A stretch of 64,000 bases of DNA from Pseudomonas sp. L5B5 (lineage in GTDB: Bacteria > Pseudomonadota > Gammaproteobacteria > Pseudomonadales > Pseudomonadaceae): the NCBI RefSeq assembly GCF_020520285.1, contig NZ_CP084742.1:2046001-2110000 (forward strand), read 5' to 3'. Under the pieces are notes generated by a model. That model was not told the origin of the DNA and ran no database searches. It saw nothing but the letters and a program-made list of their open reading frames with translations. This document shows, piece after piece, positions 49,800-58,705 of this stretch. The stretch's first letter is position 1. Each line of letters starts with the position of its first letter. The position numbers were made by a program, and so were the translations under genes.

Positions 49800-52250
49800 A
49801 TGACCACGCCATTGCCTTGCTACCACTGCACCCTGCCGGTTCCCTCCGGCAGCCGGTTCACCGCCGTCGTGCTCGGCGAGCCCAGGGAGTTCTGCTGCCC
49901 GGGTTGCCAGGCGGTGGCTGAAGCCATCGTCGCCGGTGGCCTGGAGCACTACTACAGTCACCGCAGCGAAGCCTCGGCCAACCCTGGTGCACTGCCCGTG
50001 CAACTGGTGGACGAACTGGCGCTGTACGACCGCGCGGATGTGCAGCAACCCTTCGTGCGTCATGAAGGCGAGCTGGCGCAAGCCACCCTGTTGATGGAAG
50101 GCATCAGTTGCGCCGCCTGTGGCTGGTTGATCGAGAAGCACCTGCGCAGCCTACCGGCAGTGGCCGAAGCCCGGCTCAACCTGTCCAATCATCGCCTGCA
50201 CGTCAGCTGGGCCGACAGCGAACTGCCCCTGAGCCAGTTGCTCGCCCAATTGCGGCACATCGGCTACGCCGCCCACCCCTACCAGCCGGACAAGGCCTCC
50301 GAGCAACTGGCGAGCGAGAACCGCCTGGCTTTACGCCAACTGGGCGTGGCGGGCCTGCTGTGGTTCCAGGCAATGATGGCAACCATGGCCACCTGGCCTG
50401 AATTCAACATCGACCTGAGCCCGGAGCTGCACACCATCCTGCGCTGGGTCGCACTGTTTCTCACCACCCCCATCGTTTTCTACAGTTGCGCTCCCTTCTT
50501 CAAGGGCGCCATGCGCGACCTGCGCACCCGACACCTGACCATGGACGTCTCGGTATCCCTGGCCATCGGCGGGGCCTACCTGGCAGGCATCTGGACGTCC
50601 ATCAGCGGGGTCGGCGAACTGTATTTCGATGCAGTGGGCATGTTCGCCCTGTTCCTCCTTGCCGGCCGCTACCTGGAACGCCGGGCCCGGGAGCGCACTG
50701 CAGCGGCTACCGCACAACTGGTCAACTTGCTGCCAGCCTCGTGCCTGCGCCTGGACGAGAACGGCCAGAGCGAACGCATCCTGCTCAGCGAGCTGCGCCT
50801 GGGAGACCGGGTACTGGTGCACCCTGGTGCGGTGCTGCCAGCAGACGGCAGGATTCTCGACGGCCAGTCAAGCGTCGACGAATCCCTGCTCACCGGTGAA
50901 TACCTGCCACAGCCCCGGGGCCTGGGCGACACCGTCACGGCCGGCACCCTGAACGTCGAAGGTGCCCTGACCGTGCAAGTCCAGGCCCTGGGCCAGGACA
51001 CTCGCCTGTCGGCCATCGTGCGCTTGCTGGACCGGGCCCAGGCCGAAAAGCCGCGCCTGGCCGAAGTCGCCGACCGCGCCGCACAGTGGTTCCTGCTGCT
51101 GTCACTGATCGCCGCCGCGGCCATCGGCCTGTTGTGGTGGCAACTCGACGCCTCCCGGGCGTTCTGGATCGTCCTGGCCATGCTGGTAGCCACCTGCCCT
51201 TGCGCGCTGTCCCTGGCCACCCCCACGGCGCTCACCGCGGCCACCGGGACCTTGCACAAGCTTGGCTTGCTGCTGACCCGTGGCCATGTACTCGAAGGCC
51301 TGAATCAGATCGATACGGTGATTTTCGACAAGACCGGCACCCTGACCGAAGGCCGCCTGGCCTTGCGGGCCATCCGGCCGCTGGGGAGCCTGTCCGGCGA
51401 TGACTGCCTGAGCCTGGCTGCGGCCCTGGAAAACCGCTCCGAACACCCCATCGCCCGGGCTTTCGGTCGCGCGCCAGTGGCTGCCGAAGACGTCACCAGC
51501 AGCCCGGGCCTGGGCCTGGAAGGCCTGGTCCAGGGGCAGCGCCTGCGCATAGGCCAGCCGGCGTTCGTCTGTGAACTCAGTGGCTGCCCGATTCCGCAGA
51601 TGCCCGACGAGCACGGCCAATGGCTGCTGCTCGGCGACAGTCAAGGCACCCTCGCCTGGCTGGTCCTCGACGACCGCCTGCGCAGTGATGCCCCCGCGCT
51701 GCTGGCAGCCTGCAGGGCCCGCGGCTGGCACACCCTGCTGTTATCCGGGGACAGTTCGCCAATGGTCGCCAGCGTCGCCGCCGAACTACAGATCGACGAG
51801 GCCCGTGGTGGCCTGCGCCCGGACGACAAACTGCAGGTGCTGCAACAGTTGCATCAGCAAGGCCGCAAAGTGCTGATGCTCGGTGACGGGGTCAACGACG
51901 TGCCCGTGCTGGCCGCCGCCGATATCAGCGTCGCCATGGGCTCGGCCACCGACCTGGCCAAGACCAGCGCCGATGCGGTACTGCTGTCCAACCGCCTGGA
52001 TGCCCTGGTACAGGCCTTCGGCCTGGCTCGCCGGACCCGTCGGGTCATCATCGAGAACCTGCTGTGGGCCGGCCTGTACAATGGCCTCATGCTGCCGTTC
52101 GCCGCCCTGGGCTGGATTACCCCCGTCTGGGCGGCAGTCGGCATGTCCATCAGTTCCCTGACCGTGGTGCTCAACGCCCTGCGCCTGACCCGCATGCCGC
52201 GGGTCGTCGACAGCGCTGTCACCCCTGCAACCCGCCCGATGCCGGCCTGA
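49800..52250 (+). CDS. ccoI: copper-transporting P1B-type ATPase for cbb3 assembly
   Basis: CcoI exports Cu+ across the inner membrane to supply CuB of the cbb3 oxidase. The 816-residue protein starts with cysteine pairs PCYHC and CCPGC, then a heavy-metal-associated domain GISCAACGWLIE. It has the intramembrane CPC motif (ATCPCALSLA), phosphorylation site FDKTGTLTEG and hinge GDGVNDVPVLAAAD. It is separated from ccoH by 98 bases and followed 21 bases later by ccoS. A detoxifying CopA is less likely given the neighbours. Confidence 0.96.
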   Translation: MTTPLPCYHCTLPVPSGSRFTAVVLGEPREFCCPGCQAVAEAIVAGGLEHYYSHRSEASANPGALPVQLVDELALYDRADVQQPFVRHEGELAQATLLMEGISCAACGWLIEKHLRSLPAVAEARLNLSNHRLHVSWADSELPLSQLLAQLRHIGYAAHPYQPDKASEQLASENRLALRQLGVAGLLWFQAMMATMATWPEFNIDLSPELHTILRWVALFLTTPIVFYSCAPFFKGAMRDLRTRHLTMDVSVSLAIGGAYLAGIWTSISGVGELYFDAVGMFALFLLAGRYLERRARERTAAATAQLVNLLPASCLRLDENGQSERILLSELRLGDRVLVHPGAVLPADGRILDGQSSVDESLLTGEYLPQPRGLGDTVTAGTLNVEGALTVQVQALGQDTRLSAIVRLLDRAQAEKPRLAEVADRAAQWFLLLSLIAAAAIGLLWWQLDASRAFWIVLAMLVATCPCALSLATPTALTAATGTLHKLGLLLTRGHVLEGLNQIDTVIFDKTGTLTEGRLALRAIRPLGSLSGDDCLSLAAALENRSEHPIARAFGRAPVAAEDVTSSPGLGLEGLVQGQRLRIGQPAFVCELSGCPIPQMPDEHGQWLLLGDSQGTLAWLVLDDRLRSDAPALLAACRARGWHTLLLSGDSSPMVASVAAELQIDEARGGLRPDDKLQVLQQLHQQGRKVLMLGDGVNDVPVLAAADISVAMGSATDLAKTSADAVLLSNRLDALVQAFGLARRTRRVIIENLLWAGLYNGLMLPFAALGWITPVWAAVGMSISSLTVVLNALRLTRMPRVVDSAVTPATRPMPA

Positions 52251-52271
52251 GCCGCCGGGCCTGGAGTCCAG

Positions 52272-52502
52272 ATGCCTGCTCTTTACGTGATGATCCCGGC
52301 CGCCCTGCTGATCGTGGCCATCGCCATCTACATCTTCTTCTGGGCCGTCGACAGCGGCCAGTACGATGATCTGGACGGTCCGGCCCACAGCATCCTGTTC
52401 GACGACCAGGACCCCAGCCACACCGCCGCGGTGGATGCCGCCAAGGGCCAGCCGCTGGACAAGCGCGACCCGGACGACAAGCCGGAACCACCCCATGCTT
52501 GA
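52272..52502 (+). CDS. ccoS: cbb3 assembly protein CcoS
   Basis: CcoS is a small single-span protein needed for insertion of haem and copper cofactors into CcoN. The 76 residues have one helix (LLIVAIAIYIFFWAV) followed by DSGQYDDLDGPAHSILFDD, the conserved family stretch. It overlaps the next gene by 8 bases. Confidence 0.95.
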   Translation: MPALYVMIPAALLIVAIAIYIFFWAVDSGQYDDLDGPAHSILFDDQDPSHTAAVDAAKGQPLDKRDPDDKPEPPHA

Positions 52503-53178
52503 GTTGGCCCCACTGCTGGTTTCAGCAATGATTCTCGGCCTCCTGGGTGGTGGCCATTGCCTGGGCATGTGCGGCGGCCTGATGGGCGCCCTGACCCTGG
52601 CGATCCCCCAGGAACAACGTGGGCGGCGCCTGCGCCTGCTGTTGGCCTACAACCTGGGGCGGATTCTCAGCTATGCCCTGGCCGGCTTGCTGCTGGGCCT
52701 GGCGGGTTGGGCGGTGGCCAACAGTCCCCTGGCCCTGTTCATGCGCACCCTGGCCGGCTTGCTGCTGATCGCCATGGGCCTGTACCTGGCCGGCTGGTGG
52801 AGCGGCCTGACCCGCATCGAAGCCCTTGGCAAGGGGTTGTGGCGGCATATCCAGCCGGCAGCCAGCCGCCTGCTGCCGGTGTCCACCCTGTCGCGAGCCC
52901 TGGTACTGGGCGCGCTCTGGGGCTGGCTGCCCTGCGGACTGGTGTACAGCACCTTGCTGTGGTCGGCGAGCCAGGGCAACGCGCTGGATAGCGCACTGCT
53001 GATGCTGGCCTTCGGCCTTGGCACCTGGCCGGTCCTGCTGGCCACCGGCCTGGCAGCGGAACGAGTCACCGCCCTGCTGCGTCGTCGCAGCGTACGCCTG
53101 GCCGGCGGCCTGCTGGTGATGCTGTTCGGTATCTGGACCCTGCCCGGCCCCCACCAGCACTGGCTGATGGGCCACTGA
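52495..53178 (+). CDS. TauE/SafE- or DsbD-like membrane protein of the cco cluster
   Basis: This is a 227-residue protein with about six membrane helices. The motif GGGHCLGMCGGLMGAL near residue 20 and WGWLPCGLVYSTLLW later place it in the sulfite exporter TauE/SafE family, related to the DsbD membrane core, often found after ccoS. Conserved His/Cys/Met residues suggest a role in copper or redox handling during oxidase assembly; this is inference from context. ATG 52495 overlaps ccoS. Confidence 0.85.
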   Translation: MLELAPLLVSAMILGLLGGGHCLGMCGGLMGALTLAIPQEQRGRRLRLLLAYNLGRILSYALAGLLLGLAGWAVANSPLALFMRTLAGLLLIAMGLYLAGWWSGLTRIEALGKGLWRHIQPAASRLLPVSTLSRALVLGALWGWLPCGLVYSTLLWSASQGNALDSALLMLAFGLGTWPVLLATGLAAERVTALLRRRSVRLAGGLLVMLFGIWTLPGPHQHWLMGH

Positions 53179-53183
53179 GCGCG

Positions 53184-53202
53184 GCGGGGCTACGAACCCC
53201 GC
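53184..53202 (+). terminator. hairpin after the ccoGHIS cluster
   Basis: GCGGGG and CCCCGC flank a 7-base loop a few bases after the stop of the TauE-like gene. No T-run follows, so termination is uncertain. Confidence 0.35.
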
Positions 53203-53232
53203 GGGCGCTACCCCAGGCGCCTGGAAACACCC

Positions 53233-53274
53233 TTGATACAAATCAACATGGCTTCAGCCCCAACCCCCTAGACT
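53233..53274 (+). promoter_or_regulatory. Anr-dependent promoter of hemN
   Basis: TTGATACAAATCAA (53233-53246) is a perfect TTGAT-N4-ATCAA Anr/FNR site. Its centre is 41.5 bases before a start near 53281, and TAGACT (53269-53274) sits at the matching -10 position. This is the geometry of a class II activated promoter. Confidence 0.85.
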
Positions 53275-53310
53275 CGCGAACATTGCCAGCCTATCCGGGG
53301 GAATTCCCGC

Positions 53311-54693
53311 ATGCTCGACGCCATTCGTTGGGACACAGATCTGATCCGCCGCTACGACCTGGCGGGACCGCGCTATACCTCCTACCCGACCGCTGTGCAA
53401 TTCAACAGCCAGGTCGGCGCCTTCGACCTGCTGCACGCCCTGCGGGACAGCCGCAAGGCCCAGCGTCCATTGTCGCTGTATGTGCACATCCCGTTCTGCG
53501 CCAACATCTGCTACTACTGTGCCTGCAACAAGGTCATCACCAAGGATCGCAGCCGCGCCCTGCCCTACCTCCAGCGCCTGGAGCAGGAGATGCAGTTGAT
53601 CGCCTGCCACCTGGCCCCCAACCAGCGGGTCGAACAGTTGCACTTTGGCGGCGGCACCCCGACCTTCCTCAATCATGACGAACTGCGCCAGCTGATGGCC
53701 TTGCTGCGCAAGCACTTCAACTTGCTCGACGATGACTCCGGCGACTACGGCATCGAGATCGACCCCCGGGAGGCCGACTGGTCGACCATGGGCCTGTTGC
53801 GCGAACTGGGATTCAACCGGGTCAGCGTCGGCCTGCAGGACCTGGACCCGGTGGTGCAGCGTGCGGTCAACCGCCTGCAGAGCCTGGAGGAAACCCGGGC
53901 AGTGATCGAAGCGGCCCGAACCCTGCAATTTCGCTCCATCAACATCGACCTGATCTACGGCCTGCCCAAGCAGACCCCGGAAAACTTCGCCCGGACCGTG
54001 GACGAGGTCATCAGCCTGCAACCGGATCGGCTCTCGGTATTCAACTATGCCCACCTGCCCGAACGCTTCATGCCGCAGCGGCGAATCAACAGCAGCGAAC
54101 TGCCGGCACCCGCGGAAAAACTGCAGATGCTGCAACGCAGCATCGAACAGCTGACAGCAGCCGGGTACCGCTACATCGGCATGGATCACTTCGCCCTGCC
54201 AGACGATGAACTGGCCATTGCCCAGGAGGAGTCGACCCTGCAACGCAACTTCCAGGGATACACCACCCATGGACACTGTGACCTGATCGGCCTGGGTGTT
54301 TCGGCCATCAGTCAGATCGGCGATCTGTACTGCCAGAACAGCAGCGACCTGACCCACTATCAAAATGCATTGGCGGGCGCACAACTAGCCACTAGTCGTG
54401 GTTTGGTATGCAATGCCGACGACCGTCTGCGCCGCGAAATAATTCAACAACTGATATGCAACTTTAGTCTTAAGTTCGAAGATATCGAACAGGCTTTCAA
54501 TATCGACTTTCGCGGTTATTTTCATGAACTATGGGCAAACTTGCAGGAGATGGCGGACGATGGCCTGATCGAACTCAGTGACCAAGCCATTAACGTATTA
54601 CCGGCCGGACGCCTGCTGGTTCGTTCGGTCTGCATGGTATTCGACGCGTACCTGGGACAGCAGAACCGCCAGCGTTTTTCCCGGGTAATCTGA
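53311..54693 (+). CDS. hemN: oxygen-independent coproporphyrinogen III oxidase
   Basis: HemN is a radical SAM enzyme that converts coproporphyrinogen III to protoporphyrinogen IX without oxygen. The 460-residue protein has the cluster motif PFCANICYYCACN, with Cys63, Cys67, Cys70 and an extra Cys72, as in E. coli HemN. The start region DTDLIRRYDLAGPRYTSYP is typical, and the length is right. The perfect Anr box upstream fits induction at low oxygen, alongside the cbb3 oxidases that need haem. Confidence 0.96.
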   Translation: MLDAIRWDTDLIRRYDLAGPRYTSYPTAVQFNSQVGAFDLLHALRDSRKAQRPLSLYVHIPFCANICYYCACNKVITKDRSRALPYLQRLEQEMQLIACHLAPNQRVEQLHFGGGTPTFLNHDELRQLMALLRKHFNLLDDDSGDYGIEIDPREADWSTMGLLRELGFNRVSVGLQDLDPVVQRAVNRLQSLEETRAVIEAARTLQFRSINIDLIYGLPKQTPENFARTVDEVISLQPDRLSVFNYAHLPERFMPQRRINSSELPAPAEKLQMLQRSIEQLTAAGYRYIGMDHFALPDDELAIAQEESTLQRNFQGYTTHGHCDLIGLGVSAISQIGDLYCQNSSDLTHYQNALAGAQLATSRGLVCNADDRLRREIIQQLICNFSLKFEDIEQAFNIDFRGYFHELWANLQEMADDGLIELSDQAINVLPAGRLLVRSVCMVFDAYLGQQNRQRFSRVI

Positions 54694-54771
54694 GACTTTT
54701 AACAACATGTGCCCGACATCCGGTTCACTGGCTGCAACATGATCGACGCCTCAAGGGATTTCACCTGGCTG

Positions 54772-55251
54772 CTAGGACTTCATGAGCAGCGCGGCGGCCT
54801 TCATCACCTGTTCCGGAGTCAGGCTCTCCTGACGCATCGCCTTGACCAGGGAGGCATTGGTGGACAACAAGCCACCGTTGAGGGTCGCCAGGGCCGCTTG
54901 CACGCTACCGACCTTGACCCTGGTTTCTTCGGGGCTCAAACGCTTGTCGGCCATGATGACCTGCAACTCGGCGGTCTTCTCTGAAATCTGTTGTTGCAAT
55001 TTCCTGATCATCTTGAGGATCTGCTGAATGGTCTGGGGCAAACCACTTTCCTCGATATCGCTGTCATCCCCGGTAGCCCTGGAGGATTTCATCAGGCCCG
55101 CACCCGACAGCGACACTTTGACGCCCTCCCCCTGTGCCGACCCGGCAACTAACGGAGAAACCCTTAGTTCTTCGCCCTCGGCGGTTTTCGAAGATTCTGA
55201 AAAAGGCTGCAAGTTGTTGCTGCCATTAGTAATACCGCCAACGGACGACAT
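54772..55251 (-). CDS. conserved hypothetical protein with coiled coil
   Basis: I do not recognise the function. The 159-residue protein has a low-complexity Ser/Gly-rich N-terminal half and a helical half with a coiled-coil stretch TIQQILKMIRKLQQQISE. No signal peptide or membrane segment is visible. RBS GGAGAGG precedes ATG 55251. It lies between hemN and anr on the opposite strand, the place of a hypothetical gene in PAO1 (PA1545, from memory). It is vaguely FlxA-like. Confidence 0.7.
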   Translation of the reverse strand: MSSVGGITNGSNNLQPFSESSKTAEGEELRVSPLVAGSAQGEGVKVSLSGAGLMKSSRATGDDSDIEESGLPQTIQQILKMIRKLQQQISEKTAELQVIMADKRLSPEETRVKVGSVQAALATLNGGLLSTNASLVKAMRQESLTPEQVMKAAALLMKS

Positions 55252-55404
55252 AACCGCGCCTCTCCAAGTTGCTTTTGTTAACAGGCTATCGACCCACTAA
55301 AGGATTGCTTTACGACGGATCGTGAATACGGCACGGACTGGCCGGAACCTCCTCCCGTGAGTTACCCTTACGGCTTATGTGTGCTTTCCCACAAGGATTC
55401 TAGA

Positions 55405-56139
55405 ATGTCCGAGCCAGTTAAACTGCGCGCTCATAACCAGGCCCATTGCAAGGATTGCAGCCTGGCCCCTCTCTGCCTGCCACTTTCTCTGAATCTGGAA
55501 GACATGGACGCGCTGGACGAAATCGTCAAACGTGGCCGCCCATTGAAAAAAGGCGAGTTCCTGTTCCGTCAGGGTGATGGCTTCGACTCGGTGTATGCCG
55601 TCCGCTCGGGCGCCCTGAAAACCTTCAGCCTCAGCGACAGTGGCGAAGAACAGATCACCGGCTTCCACCTTCCAAGCGAGCTGGTGGGGTTGTCCGGCAT
55701 GGATACCGAAAGCCATCCGGTTTCGGCGCAAGCGCTGGAAACCACCTCGGTATGCGAAATCCCCTTCGAGCGCCTGGATGAGCTGGCACTGCAGCTGCCA
55801 CAGTTGCGTCGCCAGTTGATGCGAGTCATGAGCCGCGAGATCCGCGATGATCAGCAGATGATGCTGCTGCTGTCGAAAAAGACCGCCGATGAACGTATCG
55901 CCACCTTCCTGGTAAACCTGTCGGCCCGTTTTCGCGCCCGGGGCTTTTCCGCCAACCAGTTCCGCCTCAGCATGTCGCGCAACGAAATCGGCAACTACCT
56001 GGGCCTGGCAGTGGAAACCGTATCCCGGGTCTTCACGCGCTTCCAGCAGAACGAGCTGATTGCCGCCGAAGGCAAGGAAGTGCACATCCTCGATCCGATC
56101 CAGCTCTGCGCCCTGGCCGGCGGTTCGGTGGAAGGCTGA
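55405..56139 (+). CDS. anr: anaerobic regulator Anr (FNR family)
   Basis: Anr activates micro-oxic and anaerobic genes when its [4Fe-4S] cluster is intact. The 244-residue protein has the N-terminal cysteines Cys15, Cys18 and Cys24 ([11 protein letters not shown]) and the distant Cys117 (TSVCEIPF), the full FNR ligand set. The cAMP-receptor-like fold spans the middle and the C-terminal helix-turn-helix reads [15 protein letters not shown], with the E-SR contacts for TTGAT. RBS AAGGA precedes ATG 55405. It probably acts on the hemN promoter at 53233. Confidence 0.97.
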   Translation: MSEPVKLRAHNQAHCKDCSLAPLCLPLSLNLEDMDALDEIVKRGRPLKKGEFLFRQGDGFDSVYAVRSGALKTFSLSDSGEEQITGFHLPSELVGLSGMDTESHPVSAQALETTSVCEIPFERLDELALQLPQLRRQLMRVMSREIRDDQQMMLLLSKKTADERIATFLVNLSARFRARGFSANQFRLSMSRNEIGNYLGLAVETVSRVFTRFQQNELIAAEGKEVHILDPIQLCALAGGSVEG

Positions 56140-56221
56140 TCCACACGCAGTGCGGCTGAGCCAAGCGGCTCGGTCGCGGGTATACTGGCGCGGCTTATTT
56201 CGCCCGCCAGGACACCTGCAG

Positions 56222-56770
56222 ATGGCCTTCGACTCCTTCGACATCAAATCCCTGATCCGCCCCGTCATCGACTTCCCGAAGCCGGGCGTGATCTTTCGCG
56301 ACATCACCCCCCTGTTCCAGTCTCCCCGGGCCCTGCGCCTGGTGGCCGACAGTTTCGCCCAGCGTTATGTCGAAGAAGACTTCAGCCACATCGGCGCCAT
56401 GGACGCCCGGGGTTTCCTGATCGGATCGATCATCGCCTACCAGTTGAACAAGCCGCTGATCCTGTTTCGCAAGCAAGGCAAGTTGCCAGCCGACGTCCTG
56501 GCCGAGGGCTACCAGACCGAATACGGCGAAGCCTTCCTAGAGGTCCATGCCGACAGTTTGTGCGACGGTGATTCGGTCCTGATGTTCGATGACCTGATCG
56601 CCACCGGTGGCACCCTGATCGCCGCCGCCAACCTGGTACGGCGCATGGGAGCGAAGATCCATGAAGCCGCAGCCATCATCGACCTGCCGGAGCTGGGTGG
56701 ATCGCGCAAGCTGGAAGACATGGGCATCCCGACGTTCTGCCTGACCCAGTTCTCCCTGACCGAGCGCTGA
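56222..56770 (+). CDS. apt: adenine phosphoribosyltransferase
   Basis: Apt salvages adenine to AMP using PRPP. At 182 residues it is normal length. The family start is [19 protein letters not shown], and the PRPP-binding loop reads [17 protein letters not shown] 56222 is 82 bases after anr. It is convergent with the acyl-CoA dehydrogenase gene. Confidence 0.96.
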   Translation: MAFDSFDIKSLIRPVIDFPKPGVIFRDITPLFQSPRALRLVADSFAQRYVEEDFSHIGAMDARGFLIGSIIAYQLNKPLILFRKQGKLPADVLAEGYQTEYGEAFLEVHADSLCDGDSVLMFDDLIATGGTLIAAANLVRRMGAKIHEAAAIIDLPELGGSRKLEDMGIPTFCLTQFSLTER

Positions 56771-56794
56771 CCTTGGCCTGCCGTCCCGGGGCGG

Positions 56795-57943
56795 CTAGAG
56801 CCCCATCTGCTTGCTGATGATTTCGTTCATCACCTCGCGGGTACCACCGCCGATAGAGAGGATGCGGTTGTCGCGGTACAGGCGCTCCACCAAACTCTCG
56901 CGCATGTAGCCCATGCCGCCAAGAATCTGCACGGCGTCGTAGGTAATGCGATCGGCGGTGTCGGTGGCAAAGTTCTTGGCCATGGAGATTTCCTTGATCA
57001 CGCTCTTGCCGGCAGCCATCTTGGCCGCCTGGCGGTAGGTGAACTCCCGGGACACTTCCAGGGCCGTAGCCATCTCCGCCAAGCGATGCTTGATGACCTG
57101 GAACTTGGCCACGGGCTTGCCGAACGCCTCGCGTTCGCGCGCCCACTCCAGGCTTTGCTCAAGGGCCATCTGCGCGGTCATGTTGGCCATCAGCGCCAAG
57201 GCCAGGCGCTCGCTCTGGAAGTTGCCCATGATGCAGGCAAACCCCATGTTCTCGACGCCGATCAGGTTGCCCACCGGCACCCGGCAATCCTCGAAGAACA
57301 GCTCGGCGGTGTCCGAAGCCCACCAGCCCATCTTTTTCAACTGCCGGCCCACGGTGAAGCCGGGAGTGCCCTTCTCGATCAACAGCAGGCTGATGCCGCC
57401 GTAACCTGGCTCGCCGGTGCGCACGGCCACTGTGTAGAAATCGGCGCGCACGCCGCTGGTGATGAAGGTCTTGCTGCCGCTGACCCGATAATGATCACCG
57501 TCACGCACCGCCCGGGTCTGCAGGTTGGCCACATCGGAACCGCCACCGGGCTCGGTCACCGCCAGGGCACAGATTTTCTCCCCGGACAGCACCAGCGGCG
57601 CCACTCGATCGCGAATCTCGGGACGCGCCCACTTGACGATGGGCGGCAAGCCGATATCCAGCGAGCCCAACCCCGCTACCAGACCACCGGAGCCGCTGCG
57701 CATCAGCTCTTCACTGGCGGCGATCTTGGCGAATACATCCCCTTCATGGCTGCCCCCAAGGGCCTCCGGATAACCGATGCCGAGGATGCCGGCAGCACCG
57801 GCCTTGAGATAGAGCTCGCGAGGGAAGCTCTCGGCCTCCTCCCACTGCTCGATCCCGGGGAGGATTTCGCGCTCGACGAAACGTCGCACGCTGTCGCGGA
57901 TCAACTGGTGGCTGGGCTCGAAGTATTCCTGGCAGACAGACAT
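56795..57943 (-). CDS. acyl-CoA dehydrogenase
   Basis: This FAD enzyme oxidises an acyl-CoA at the alpha-beta bond. The 382-residue protein has the family signatures ICALAVTEPGGGSDVAN and, at the C-terminus, ILGGMGYMRESLVERLYRD with the position of the catalytic base nearby. ATG 57943 with AGGAG 7 bases upstream is chosen over a TTG at 57949. A palindromic operator-like site lies 33 bases upstream (57976-57993). Chain-length specificity cannot be read; similar genes neighbour recR in PAO1. Confidence 0.92.
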   Translation of the reverse strand: MSVCQEYFEPSHQLIRDSVRRFVEREILPGIEQWEEAESFPRELYLKAGAAGILGIGYPEALGGSHEGDVFAKIAASEELMRSGSGGLVAGLGSLDIGLPPIVKWARPEIRDRVAPLVLSGEKICALAVTEPGGGSDVANLQTRAVRDGDHYRVSGSKTFITSGVRADFYTVAVRTGEPGYGGISLLLIEKGTPGFTVGRQLKKMGWWASDTAELFFEDCRVPVGNLIGVENMGFACIMGNFQSERLALALMANMTAQMALEQSLEWAREREAFGKPVAKFQVIKHRLAEMATALEVSREFTYRQAAKMAAGKSVIKEISMAKNFATDTADRITYDAVQILGGMGYMRESLVERLYRDNRILSIGGGTREVMNEIISKQMGL

Positions 57944-57975
57944 CGGCAAGCTCCTCTGAAGGGTCGAAGGAACTT

Positions 57976-57993
57976 ACCAAGCGCTTGCTTGGT
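57976..57993 (-). promoter_or_regulatory. palindromic operator upstream of the acyl-CoA dehydrogenase
   Basis: ACCAAGC-GCTT-GCTTGGT is a perfect 7-bp inverted repeat with a 4-base centre. It is the kind of site bound by TetR-family regulators of fatty-acid genes. It is centred about 41 bases upstream of ATG 57943. The regulator is not in the window. Confidence 0.55.
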
Positions 57994-58011
57994 TTTCAAG
58001 AGCACGCACGA

Positions 58012-58041
58012 ATCCATCCACCGACTGGCCAGTGGATGGAT
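58012..58041 (-). terminator. hairpin directly after recR
   Basis: ATCCATCCAC (58012-58021) and GTGGATGGAT (58032-58041) form a 10-bp perfect stem around CGACTGGCCA, 4 bases after the recR stop. No T-run is present. It may separate recR from the acyl-CoA dehydrogenase transcript. Confidence 0.55.
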
Positions 58042-58045
58042 CGAG

Positions 58046-58648
58046 TTACAGGGCGATGGGTTTGCGCCCGGCGAAGGAATGAGCCAGGGTACCGCCGTCC
58101 ACCAGCTCCAGCTCGCCGCCCAGGGGCACGCCATGGGCAATACGCGAGGTGATCAGGCCTTTGTCGATCAGCAACTGGGCGATGTAGTGGGCAGTGGCTT
58201 CGCCCTCCACCGTGGGGTTGGTGGCCAGGATGACTTCGCTGAAGGTGCCCTGCTCTTCGATTCGCGCCAACAACTGCGGGATGCCGATAGCTTCCGGACC
58301 CAGGCCGTCCAGGGGCGAGAGGTGTCCTTTGAGCACGAAGTAGCGACCGCGATAGCCGGTCTGCTCCACCGCATAGACGTCCATCGGCCCTTCGACCACG
58401 CACAACAGGCTGTCGTCGCGGCGCGGGTCGGCACACTGTGGGCACAACTCCTCTTCAGTCAGGGTCCGGCACTGGCGGCAATGCCCTACCCCCTCCATGG
58501 CCTGGCTCAGGGCCTGGGCCAGCCGCAGGCCGCCGCTGCGATCGCGCTCCAGCAGTTGCAGGGCCATGCGTTGGGCGGTTTTCTGTCCCACCCCGGGCAA
58601 GGTGCGCAAGGCATCGATCAGTTGGCGAATCAGGGGGCTGAAGCTCAT
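58046..58648 (-). CDS. recR: recombination mediator RecR
   Basis: RecR works with RecF and RecO to load RecA at gaps. The 200-residue protein has an N-terminal helix-hairpin-helix ([18 protein letters not shown]), a C4 zinc finger (CRQC ... CPQC) and a Toprim domain starting [12 protein letters not shown] 58648 (MSFSPLIRQ) is typical. In PAO1 it follows ybaB directly; here an oxidoreductase gene lies between. Confidence 0.96.
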   Translation of the reverse strand: MSFSPLIRQLIDALRTLPGVGQKTAQRMALQLLERDRSGGLRLAQALSQAMEGVGHCRQCRTLTEEELCPQCADPRRDDSLLCVVEGPMDVYAVEQTGYRGRYFVLKGHLSPLDGLGPEAIGIPQLLARIEEQGTFSEVILATNPTVEGEATAHYIAQLLIDKGLITSRIAHGVPLGGELELVDGGTLAHSFAGRKPIAL

Positions 58649-58705
58649 GGGCAAAGGTCCGACAAAACGACGAGACGCGGTTTATACCCGCGCCCCGGGG
58701 TAGCG

